From assembly GCA_043816305.1 (NCBI GenBank), contig JBDRHZ010000007.1:1-15660 (forward strand): a DNA stretch of 15,660 bases, in the 5' to 3' direction. Shown piece after piece: positions 5,425 through 12,642 of this stretch (positions are counted from its first letter, which is position 1; the number at the start of each line of letters is the position of its first letter). This stretch comes from JAHIVN01 sp018816645. GTDB taxonomy: Bacteria > Patescibacteriota > Dojkabacteria > JAHIVN01. Both the position numbers and the translations under genes were made by a program. The notes beneath the pieces were generated by a model. It searched no databases. It was not told the origin of the DNA and saw only the letters and a list, made by a program, of their open reading frames with translations.

Positions 5425-8211
5425 TTAAATCGAACCTTCAAGTTCTTCCTCGGTAGCACCTGTCATTGCATATTCAAGCTGAGTCTCCAATGCTCCAATA
5501 TCATAAAGATAAATGGCCAAAGGATCGATTTCGCCTGTCTGACAGTAGCACATGCCTAAGTCATTAGTATCTGGACAATCGTTCAGAGTATCGGCTAAGT
5601 AATAGGAGAACTGTTCTAGATCCGAAAATGCAGAGATGGAAGTAACTGCACTTCCGAGGTATGGAATATATGCCTTCATGGATTTCCCCTTGCCACCACT
5701 GCAGTCAGCTTTAGGCGGTGGAGAACATTCTTCGTCATCACCAGCAACGTCCTCAAAATCACAGCTGTCCTCAGACAAATCATATAGCCTCCCTTTGATC
5801 ATAACTTCAATTCCGATGTTTTCTTTTTGACAAATTCTCTTACCCCCAAAGGTATAATTATTTAGACTTTTCCAGTATGTTTCAAGTATTCCAGCCGCCC
5901 CGCTTAGTTCAAAGTCATTAAAATCACCAGTGCTATGCCACACCTCAATTCTAAACGACTTAAGACATTCAAGCAGATCGGCTTCGCTGCCGGGAATGAC
6001 AGTTCCTGTAGTTGGATCAATGTATATACTGCAAGCCGAGAGATCTGTAGCTATCTTACACTTATTTTGATCCTCTTCAAACCTTTCACAGTTTGCACCA
6101 ACAAGATTGCTCTTATTTATAATATCAGGAAGCTTATATACATACTCACCATAGTCCGAGACAGTTTCATATCCGCTTGTTGGTTCATTTGCATAAACAC
6201 CAGTAAAAGTTGTGTAGTCTTTGCCATCGTTTTTGCATGGAGTTTTCTTCAATTTGTTGATCATCCACTCCTTCAGATCTTCAAGGGCTTTCTTCCCCGG
6301 GTAATTTGCCGAATATGTAGTATCCAACTCCAGATCCTCCTGTGTCACTTCATTATCTTTTATGAAATGAGCAGGTATACCATTGCTTACTTGAGTATAA
6401 TCATCATATGGACCCATCGAACCAAGAAGTACACCACTTCCTGCATTGTATTCAACCTTAAGTTCTGACCCACTGTCACTGATGAGTTTTCCATAACCGG
6501 GATATTCAGTCATTACATCATATTCATAAGTAATACCTTGTTCAGAATCATATATCTTCCCAGGCGAAACTCTCTTCTTAGAAACGCAGAGGCTGTTATT
6601 GTATTCAGTCGCATAGGTTCCCTCGTATTCACAACTTGCAAAGTATTCCATAGCTGGAAGTCTTGAAATTCTCGCTGTAAAAACATATTTAGCAATCCAG
6701 GTGGGGTCGATATCCTCACCTATATTCTCTGGTGGAATTTCTCCGCCATTTGCAGCGATGACTTTTTGACAGCCAGCTAAGCTATCCAAAAGTACATATC
6801 CTTGGATCTCATTGGAGTTAAACGAGCCTATATCAAATGTATAGGAAATAGTTTGTCCTTCCCAGATACGAGACCAATATGTTTCCTGTATCTTCTGTCC
6901 GTTTTTGTATTCCAAACCAAATTGGTAATGACCTAAACCAGCACCGTTAAGCTCCGGCTTTGTAGCCTTTGCATATACTATCATTTGAGATCCGTTGATA
7001 TTTGACCAGGCTTCAACGACAATACCATTATTTGCATTATTTGAATCATTCTGAACAACACATGTACTTACGGAAGACGGTGGCGGAGGAAGTATGGACG
7101 AAGATACGGGGTCATATATAAGCTCTAGTTTTTCTTTCATCTTTAAGCTTCCTCTAGTTTCACATGAAGGAAGCGGAGTATCCTCAAAAGCACATTGATT
7201 TATAACAGACGAATCATAGCCAAAAATCTCAGGATAATCATTGGGATCTATCTCATAAGTGTCGCAGTCTTGCCCATGACAAGGTTTTACAACTTCACAC
7301 ACTTGTTCAAGAGTAATGTGCCGATCTGGATCGTAAAGACCTGTGGGTTTATAGAAAAGCGCTGCTTCCACGTTAGCTATTTGTGTCATCTGTCTATAGC
7401 TGCTTAGAAAGGATTCGTAATTTTGATCTTCCCATGGTCCTGTTTCTGTAACAAAAATATCCAAACCTCCCAAATTATTATTAATCATCCAGTTTCTCAG
7501 CTCATTGACTCTTTCATACACAGTATACTCATCGTGCTCATAAACATTCACAGCTAAGCCCTCAAGGCGCTGAAGGTTCGATATCTCAAGCTCAGACAAG
7601 TACTGTTTATAATCCCGACCTTTTACTTCCCCTGGAGAAATATCGATTATAGGACTAAGAAGTTTTATATTACTAGGCAAATTCGCATTCAAAACAGAAA
7701 GCATAAAGTTCTTTTCAAACTCAGGTTCTTCCCATTCTGCGCTATTTGGCTCATTGTGGCCTGCTATTGCATAAAACTGTTTTCCGGAAACGCCATTACT
7801 TATCTGATTCAGAGCAAAGATATAGTTGCTTGCGTCTGGGTTTTTATAGTTACAATGTCCTTGATAACAGATACGTACGATGACATCTACATCGTAACTA
7901 TTTGCACTATTTATACTTTCTACAGCGGGTTCAATCCCTCCATCATCCGCGATGAGTCCCTGATACCATTTCAATCCCAGATCCTCCATTTTTGTGAAAA
8001 CATCGTCAGTCTCAGTGCCACTAGGGAACCCCCCTCCCATAGCACCGGTTGCAGAACACTTTATAGTCTCAGGGAATTCTTGGCTGACGATATACCTTCT
8101 GCCAAAAAAAGCTATGAAAGAAATAGTGACTAAAAATACAAATAGAAAAACTGGAAAGGTCAAAGCTTTTTGAAAAGTACACTTGATATAACTATGCTTC
8201 TTCATCATCAT
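5425..8211 (-). CDS. Membrane-anchored protein with clan GH-A-like glycosidase domain
   Basis: A large extracytoplasmic protein: 928 residues from the ATG at 8211, or 940 from a TTG at 8247. Numbering here is from the TTG. The N-terminus is KK-rich, then a hydrophobic helix (about 31-49) acts as an anchor or uncleaved signal. Residues 85-310 look like a TIM-barrel glycosidase: GHNEPNSAEW has the N165-E166-P167 acid/base motif, and IFVTETGPW offers E268 as nucleophile, about 100 residues later, as in clan GH-A. A Pro-rich linker (386-390) leads to a beta-rich domain (395-495) and a long Cys-rich, acidic region I do not recognise. Many Cys residues suggest disulfides outside the cell. It may act on surface or environmental polysaccharide. 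The substrate is unknown. The gene stands alone, downstream of rarA. Confidence 0.72.
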   Translation of the reverse strand: MMMKKHSYIKCTFQKALTFPVFLFVFLVTISFIAFFGRRYIVSQEFPETIKCSATGAMGGGFPSGTETDDVFTKMEDLGLKWYQGLIADDGGIEPAVESINSANSYDVDVIVRICYQGHCNYKNPDASNYIFALNQISNGVSGKQFYAIAGHNEPNSAEWEEPEFEKNFMLSVLNANLPSNIKLLSPIIDISPGEVKGRDYKQYLSELEISNLQRLEGLAVNVYEHDEYTVYERVNELRNWMINNNLGGLDIFVTETGPWEDQNYESFLSSYRQMTQIANVEAALFYKPTGLYDPDRHITLEQVCEVVKPCHGQDCDTYEIDPNDYPEIFGYDSSVINQCAFEDTPLPSCETRGSLKMKEKLELIYDPVSSSILPPPPSSVSTCVVQNDSNNANNGIVVEAWSNINGSQMIVYAKATKPELNGAGLGHYQFGLEYKNGQKIQETYWSRIWEGQTISYTFDIGSFNSNEIQGYVLLDSLAGCQKVIAANGGEIPPENIGEDIDPTWIAKYVFTARISRLPAMEYFASCEYEGTYATEYNNSLCVSKKRVSPGKIYDSEQGITYEYDVMTEYPGYGKLISDSGSELKVEYNAGSGVLLGSMGPYDDYTQVSNGIPAHFIKDNEVTQEDLELDTTYSANYPGKKALEDLKEWMINKLKKTPCKNDGKDYTTFTGVYANEPTSGYETVSDYGEYVYKLPDIINKSNLVGANCERFEEDQNKCKIATDLSACSIYIDPTTGTVIPGSEADLLECLKSFRIEVWHSTGDFNDFELSGAAGILETYWKSLNNYTFGGKRICQKENIGIEVMIKGRLYDLSEDSCDFEDVAGDDEECSPPPKADCSGGKGKSMKAYIPYLGSAVTSISAFSDLEQFSYYLADTLNDCPDTNDLGMCYCQTGEIDPLAIYLYDIGALETQLEYAMTGATEEELEGSI

Positions 8212-8261
8212 AATAACTATTTTAAAGCTTTTAGGTGAGATTTGCAATAAGGAGAGGATAA

Positions 8262-8293
8262 CAATAGTTAATTAATTATTTTACTATTGTCAA
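8262..8293 (-). promoter_or_regulatory. Promoter with overlapping 28-bp palindrome
   Basis: On the minus strand a perfect -35 TTGACA (8293-8288) precedes the glycosidase-like gene, with only a weak -10 (AACTAT at 18 nt). Bases 8262-8289 form an imperfect palindrome, CAATAGT...ACTATTG, with 24 of 28 positions symmetric. It overlaps the -35 and fills the spacer, a position suited to an operator. It could also end rarA transcription, though it is AT-rich. Confidence 0.4.
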
Positions 8294-8317
8294 ACCTTTT
8301 AAACGACGCTGCCTTAT

Positions 8318-8359
8318 CTAAACGTACTTCCTCCCCTTCAACTTGTCCGGCAGACACTG
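8318..8359 (-). other. Conserved RarA tail beyond an amber stop
   Basis: Directly after the rarA TAG (8362-8360), the same frame continues for 13 codons, QCLPDKLKGRKYV, before a second TAG (8320-8318). This resembles the usual RarA C-terminal stretch of the form 'YLPDELKGRRYY'. The extension therefore looks like original coding sequence cut off by a nonsense change, or reached by readthrough. Confidence 0.55.
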
Positions 8360-9598
8360 CTAACCGCTTTTCTTACTTTTTAGATCGTGATCGTAAATAT
8401 ACCCCTTCCCGTAGCCAACGTCTTTCATGAGATCGGTCACAGCGTTTCGTAGATGTAGCGGAACAGGCTGGTTTAGGGTCTCGAGAGCGTCTTTTCTAGC
8501 ACGTGTGTAAGCAATGTAAGCAGAATTGTCCTTAGGCGCCCTAGAAAGATATATCGCAAGTTGAGCAAGAAATACATTACATTCCGGCATACCTACTTTT
8601 GCACAGGATTCAAATACTGTATTTGCAAGCACCAAAGCCTGTGGATCAGCATTTCCTATGTCCTCTGAGGCGAATCTGACCATCCTTCGGGCAACATATA
8701 GCGGATCTTCACCAGCTTCAAGCATTCTCGCTGTCCAGTAAACAGCTGCATTTGCATCTGAAGATCTCATAGACTTGTGAAGAGCAGATATGATGTTGAA
8801 GTGCTCTTCTCCATGCTTATCATAAAGGAGAGCTTTATGCTGCAGAGCATCTTCTATAGTTGTTTTCTTGATGATGTTCGTATTCGAAAGCTTAACAGCC
8901 AGTTCAAGTGCATTTAAAACAGTTCTAGGGTCGCCGTTGGATGATTGTGTAAGAAAGTCTATTGTTTCATCACTCATTTTGAGATTCAATTTTCCTAGAC
9001 CAAAGTCTTTATCAGTTAGAGCTCTTTGGATTATTCTTCGTAAATCTTCAACCTTATGCTGATTCAATACAAACACGCGGCATCTGGAAAGCAGGGGCGA
9101 AATCACTTCAAAAGACGGGTTTTCCGTCGTCGCTCCAATTAAAGTAATAGTCCCATCTTCTACGAATGGTAACAGGTAATCCTGCTGAGCTTTGTTGAAT
9201 CTATGGATCTCATCAATAAATAGAATAGTTCGCAGGCCATTATCTATCGAACGCTTTTCCGGTATTTTGTTTGTAAACAGAGAATTCTGCTTGTTTCCTG
9301 CTTTTTTTGTATCATTAACTACCTTTCTCAAGTCGTCCTTTCCAGAATCTACAGCACTTAGCTGGATAAACTTACTTTTTGTGTCTTTAGCAATAATTCT
9401 GGCAAGTGTAGTTTTCCCACATCCTGGAGGTCCCCAGAAAACCATGGAAACAAGTTCATCCGCAGCTATAAGCTTTCTGATAGGCTTTTCTTTACCTACA
9501 AGATGTTCCTGTCCGACGAAATTTTCAAGAGAATTTGGCCTCATTCGGGAAGCTAATGGCTGAGAAGCCACATCGTTCTGTTCTATGTTTTGTTTCAT
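8360..9598 (-). CDS. rarA: Replication-associated recombination protein RarA (MgsA), AAA+ ATPase
   Basis: RarA is a clamp-loader-like AAA+ ATPase that acts at stalled replication forks. This 412-residue copy has Walker A GPPGCGKT (56-63), Walker B LFIDEIHRF (D129, E130), sensor 1 GATTEN (155-160), arginine finger SPLLSRCRVF (R172/R174) and sensor 2 GDPR (R225). The C-terminal oligomerisation part includes ALHKSMRSSDANAAVYW and the MVRFASEDIG block. About 19 extra residues (101-119) lie just before Walker B, where most RarA proteins have a short loop. The frame ends in TAG only 13 codons before a second TAG, and those codons encode the usual C-terminal motif. The gene is divergent from the radical SAM gene, with its TATAAT only 6 nt before the ATG. 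Confidence 0.95.
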   Translation of the reverse strand: MKQNIEQNDVASQPLASRMRPNSLENFVGQEHLVGKEKPIRKLIAADELVSMVFWGPPGCGKTTLARIIAKDTKSKFIQLSAVDSGKDDLRKVVNDTKKAGNKQNSLFTNKIPEKRSIDNGLRTILFIDEIHRFNKAQQDYLLPFVEDGTITLIGATTENPSFEVISPLLSRCRVFVLNQHKVEDLRRIIQRALTDKDFGLGKLNLKMSDETIDFLTQSSNGDPRTVLNALELAVKLSNTNIIKKTTIEDALQHKALLYDKHGEEHFNIISALHKSMRSSDANAAVYWTARMLEAGEDPLYVARRMVRFASEDIGNADPQALVLANTVFESCAKVGMPECNVFLAQLAIYLSRAPKDNSAYIAYTRARKDALETLNQPVPLHLRNAVTDLMKDVGYGKGYIYDHDLKSKKSG

Positions 9599-9604
9599 AT
9601 TCCA

Positions 9605-9632
9605 ATTATAGCAGTATTTTCGAAGTTGACAA
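9605..9632 (-). promoter_or_regulatory. rarA promoter, leaderless type
   Basis: On the minus strand TTGTCA (9632-9627), a 16-nt spacer and TGCTATAAT (extended -10, hexamer 9610-9605) lie 6 nt from the ATG at 9598. Transcription should start at or beside the start codon. The -35 overlaps a plus-strand TTGACA (9626-9631), so the two divergent promoters may share this site. Confidence 0.6.
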
Positions 9633-9641
9633 TATACATCG

Positions 9642-9733
9642 TGACAGTAATCTGTATGCCTGAATCCGTAAACTGTATGCCGTAATTATGTCCTGAAGAT
9701 TACGGGTTAATGATTGACTACGGTTTACTGTCA
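9642..9733. repeat. Nested repeats upstream of the radical SAM gene
   Basis: TGACAGTAA (9642-9650) is the inverse of TTACTGTCA (9725-9733). Inside it, CCGTAAT (9680-9686) is the inverse of ATTACGG (9699-9705), and CTGTATGCC occurs twice in direct order (9652-9660 and 9673-9681). The block fills the gap between the plus-strand TTGACA and the radical SAM promoter. It could be an operator array or a leader that folds. No riboswitch class was recognised. Confidence 0.5.
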
Positions 9734-9752
9734 TCTTTCTTTCTGCTAAAAT
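9724..9752 (+). promoter_or_regulatory. Extended -10 promoter of the radical SAM gene
   Basis: TTTACT (9724-9729), a 17-nt spacer and TGCTAAAAT (extended -10, hexamer 9747-9752) lie 11 nt before the ATG at 9764, predicting a leader of about 5 nt. This favours the start at 9764 over the ATG at 9710. Confidence 0.5.
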
Positions 9753-9763
9753 CAGTGAATAAT

Positions 9764-11272
9764 ATGAAAATAGTCCCTAGAAGCAAAACTTTTACATTCG
9801 TGTATCCTGATTTTGAGTACAATGTCACAAAGACAGGTATCAAACCCGAACCTGGAGGCTGGTATCATGAAGGCATCGCTCAGCTTGCTGCCATAATTGA
9901 ACAGAAAGAATGGAATGTCAATTTGATACACCTACGTAAACCGTTAAAGAAAGAAAAGTTTCTCGAATTGATTTCAGAGCATGATCCTGACATTGTTGGA
10001 TTTTCGGTCCGTACTGGTGTACGGGAATACGCTAAGAACCTGATTAAATGGACTGCTTCGTTGGATAAATTCATAATTGCAGGAAGCTACCACCCGACTC
10101 TTTGGCCGGATGAGGTTATAAAGTGGGAAGGCATAGATGCCATTTGCCTTGGAGAAGGAGAGAAGCCAGTTGAACAACTTCTGGATGCTGCAAATTCTGA
10201 TAAAGAAATCGATAGCATTGGAAGCCTTTGGTTCAAGGACGGGAATGGGAAAATAAAGAAAAATACTGTTCAACCGCTAAATGAAAAGTTGGACGATCTT
10301 CCACTTCCGAAGTTTGAAATTTTTGACTTCAAGAATCTGATCGCTTCACAAATCAAAGCTGCAATTATTGTTCTCACTCGTGGCTGTCCCTACAACTGCA
10401 CCTACTGCTGGAATAATTTTGCAAGGAATCTATATCCAAACAAGCAGTGTTATGTACGCTATAGAAGCCCCAAGAACTGCATCAAATATATCGAAAAGGT
10501 GAAAGAAGCTTATCCTGAAGTTATGTCCTTTCGTTTCCAGGATGACCTTTGGCCTTTTTACAATGATTGGTTTGAGAATTTCTCTAAGGAATATGATGAA
10601 CACCTAGCTCTTCCATTTGAATGTCACTTACGCGCTAACTTGCTAACAGAAGATATTATCAAAAGACTGAAGGAGATAAAGTGCTTCGGAATATACTTTG
10701 GAGTTGAGAGCGGGAATGACTATATCCGAAACACCATTCTCAAACGAAACATGACGGAACAAGTGTTGCTTGATGCATTCTCCGCCTGCAGGAAACACGG
10801 TATAAGGACGCATGCGTACAACATAGTCGGTCTTCCGCATGAAAATATGAAAACTGTGTTGGATACTGTGAAATTAAATGCAAAGCTCCAGCCGACTGAT
10901 ATGTTTTTCCCAGTTTTTTTTCCTTATGCCGGATCTGAGCTGTATAAAATAGCTGTTGAAAGCGGCTACTTTGATCCTGCTAAGCCGTTAAAACCGGATG
11001 TAAATGTTGAAATGCCCGATTTTAAGAAAAATCAGATTAAATTCTCATCTCTGTATTCGAAAACATTCGTAAGACTTTATCAGCTAGTATTCAAGCTGCC
11101 TGGTGTTTTCAAAAGAGTATTTGAAAGTACTCTTGATATCGCTTGGCTGTTTCCGTACTGGCCTTTTCCTTTGTGCAACTGGTATATCAAAATGAAGCGT
11201 AAATTTGAGGGAAAATTGAAAGTGTTTATCAAAATGAGGTTTTTTAATTTGTATCTTATTTTGAAAAAGTAA
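9764..11272 (+). CDS. B12-binding-domain radical SAM protein
   Basis: Starting at ATG 9764 gives 502 residues. An in-frame ATG at 9710 would add 18 that look unlike the family start. In the longer numbering, residues 20-180 form a cobalamin-binding-like Rossmann domain (PDIVGFSVRTG, then LGEGE at 147-151). The B12 histidine motif DxHxxG is not evident. The radical SAM barrel follows, with cluster ligands C226, C230 and C233 in CPYNCTYC, and GVESGN (331-336) for SAM. Members include methyltransferases and enzymes of lipid, cofactor or secondary metabolism, and the substrate cannot be read from sequence. The C-terminus is basic with aromatic and hydrophobic patches (FPYWPFPLCNWY), suggesting membrane contact. 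The gene is divergent from rarA. Confidence 0.85.
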   Translation: MKIVPRSKTFTFVYPDFEYNVTKTGIKPEPGGWYHEGIAQLAAIIEQKEWNVNLIHLRKPLKKEKFLELISEHDPDIVGFSVRTGVREYAKNLIKWTASLDKFIIAGSYHPTLWPDEVIKWEGIDAICLGEGEKPVEQLLDAANSDKEIDSIGSLWFKDGNGKIKKNTVQPLNEKLDDLPLPKFEIFDFKNLIASQIKAAIIVLTRGCPYNCTYCWNNFARNLYPNKQCYVRYRSPKNCIKYIEKVKEAYPEVMSFRFQDDLWPFYNDWFENFSKEYDEHLALPFECHLRANLLTEDIIKRLKEIKCFGIYFGVESGNDYIRNTILKRNMTEQVLLDAFSACRKHGIRTHAYNIVGLPHENMKTVLDTVKLNAKLQPTDMFFPVFFPYAGSELYKIAVESGYFDPAKPLKPDVNVEMPDFKKNQIKFSSLYSKTFVRLYQLVFKLPGVFKRVFESTLDIAWLFPYWPFPLCNWYIKMKRKFEGKLKVFIKMRFFNLYLILKK

Positions 11273-11340
11273 TAAGGCAGACCAACTAATCAGTTAATCA
11301 GCCCACATTCCAATCCGATTAAGTATTTATTGATCACTAA

Positions 11341-12498
11341 TTAGTTTACAACAAATTTTGTAATGTTTTCTATCCCCAGTTCAATTAATTTGTCATCAAG
11401 GTACTGATCATCTATTTCAATCCCTATTATTGAATCGCTTTTCACAATCTTTTCAGATGTGTAATCAATACTTAACTTTATATAGTTATCATCCTCGAAA
11501 ACATCGACACAAAAAGCTGTATCAGATCCCCAGTACAACCTTGGTGAATACGGCCAGATGTGTTCTTCTTCAGTGTACCCAGCTTCTTGGAACGAAATTG
11601 TGTATACAACTTTTTTTGCCTCTATATCGTAAACTTTAAATGAATCTTGCGTGTAGAGAAGAATTTTACTACCATCCGGGTTCATATATGCATCGTAAGG
11701 ATTTCCTATTTTGTTTGTACTTTCCATATACAATTTGCTTGTCCCAGTGTTGATATTTTTCCTGTAAATATTCTTAATACCCAAATTATAATCTGCATAA
11801 TATATATACTCATGCGACGAACCTATATAATAAATATTCTCATAACCATCTAACTGCTCCCGGGTAACATGATATGTAATTAATCTATCAAACTTTTCTG
11901 TGTCCCTACTAAATCTATACACTTCACCCCAAAAAGCTCCATCATCGGTACCGCACATATGGAAAACATAATTATTATTTCTCTTATCAATATCGCATAT
12001 AGGGGAATCCAGACCCAAGTAAAGTTTCGGAACCGAGATTTCTACAACAGAATAATCTCCTTGTGAGATTTTGAATAGTCTGCTATTTTCTAAATAACCT
12101 CCACTATATACAAGTATATCGTCGTCTAAAAATTTATAATCATGGAAAAAAACATCGTATTTCTTATGATCTAAAAGCGTTTTCTTATCACCAGTTGAGG
12201 GATCATATACTTGAAACCCTTGAGCATCGATAGCATAGATTTTCCCTTTATTTCCTCTTATCAATTTCAGCTGATAAAAGGTAATATCTTTGCCTAGATC
12301 AAATATAATATTTCCTGAATTATCAACTATTCTATAAATACCTTCTTTGTTAATATAAATTTCTTCATTCTCAAATACTGATGCATCTGATTTTGTAAGT
12401 TGAGAATTCGCCGGTCTGCTCTCCTTGCTTGAAGAAACATATAGATATATAAAAACAGAAGTAGAGGTCAAAATAAAAAGGACTATAAGTGCAGCCAA
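11341..12498 (-). CDS. Membrane-anchored, propeller-like extracytoplasmic protein
   Basis: A single hydrophobic helix at the N-terminus (about residues 3-22) is followed by about 360 residues rich in beta strands, Tyr, Asp and Gly. Repeating patterns such as 'IYAIDAQGFQVYDPSTG', 'IYRKNINTG' and 'DGSKILLYTQDSFKVYDIEAK' resemble the blades of TolB- or YWTD-like beta-propellers. No enzyme motif is seen. The protein probably faces outward and binds a ligand or partner. The start is uncertain: the frame begins at TTG 12498, but in-frame codons upstream encode QFQHLSNKRLL, a plausible basic start. A frame-shifted ATG lies at 12538, separated from this frame by a run of five A. One A fewer would give MKIQFQHLSNKRLLAAL. 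The gene faces the radical SAM gene tail to tail. Confidence 0.68.
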   Translation of the reverse strand: MAALIVLFILTSTSVFIYLYVSSSKESRPANSQLTKSDASVFENEEIYINKEGIYRIVDNSGNIIFDLGKDITFYQLKLIRGNKGKIYAIDAQGFQVYDPSTGDKKTLLDHKKYDVFFHDYKFLDDDILVYSGGYLENSRLFKISQGDYSVVEISVPKLYLGLDSPICDIDKRNNNYVFHMCGTDDGAFWGEVYRFSRDTEKFDRLITYHVTREQLDGYENIYYIGSSHEYIYYADYNLGIKNIYRKNINTGTSKLYMESTNKIGNPYDAYMNPDGSKILLYTQDSFKVYDIEAKKVVYTISFQEAGYTEEEHIWPYSPRLYWGSDTAFCVDVFEDDNYIKLSIDYTSEKIVKSDSIIGIEIDDQYLDDKLIELGIENITKFVVN

Positions 12499-12544
12499 TA
12501 ACCTTTTGTTACTTAAATGTTGAAATTGTATTTTTCATATTAAT

Positions 12545-12559
12545 TTAAGTTTAACTTAA
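12545..12559. promoter_or_regulatory. 15-bp palindrome upstream of the propeller-like gene
   Basis: TTAAGTTTAACTTAA is a 7+1+7 palindrome just upstream of the likely true start of the propeller-like gene. It is a candidate operator. Short ACTTAA motifs recur at 12511 and 12580. In very AT-rich DNA such palindromes also arise by chance. Confidence 0.3.
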
Positions 12560-12642
12560 TACCCGAGTAACGGAATAGAACTTAAATAGTAACGTATTTT
12601 TTTGTGTTGTCCATTCTGCAATAAGTTGTGCTGGAAAGTTGA

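Noticed and set aside
5174..5428. A plus-strand 84-codon open frame over the GIY-YIG gene and tRNA remnant
   Set aside because: It is antisense to a recognisable domain and runs through palindromic DNA. The peptide shows no family features.
5935..6468. A plus-strand 177-codon open frame inside the large surface-protein gene
   Set aside because: It lies wholly antisense to an intact 2.8-kb gene and has no recognisable domain or promoter.
8360..8362. TAG recoded as an amino acid across the genome
   Set aside because: Several other genes in the window end in TAG at sensible positions, so a general recoding is unlikely.
9192..9563. A plus-strand 123-codon open frame inside rarA
   Set aside because: It is a shadow of the conserved AAA+ ATPase coding sequence on the other strand.
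11273..11340. A terminator between the convergent radical SAM and propeller-like genes
   Set aside because: Only short AATCAG direct repeats and chance AT palindromes are seen. No convincing stem with a T tract is present.
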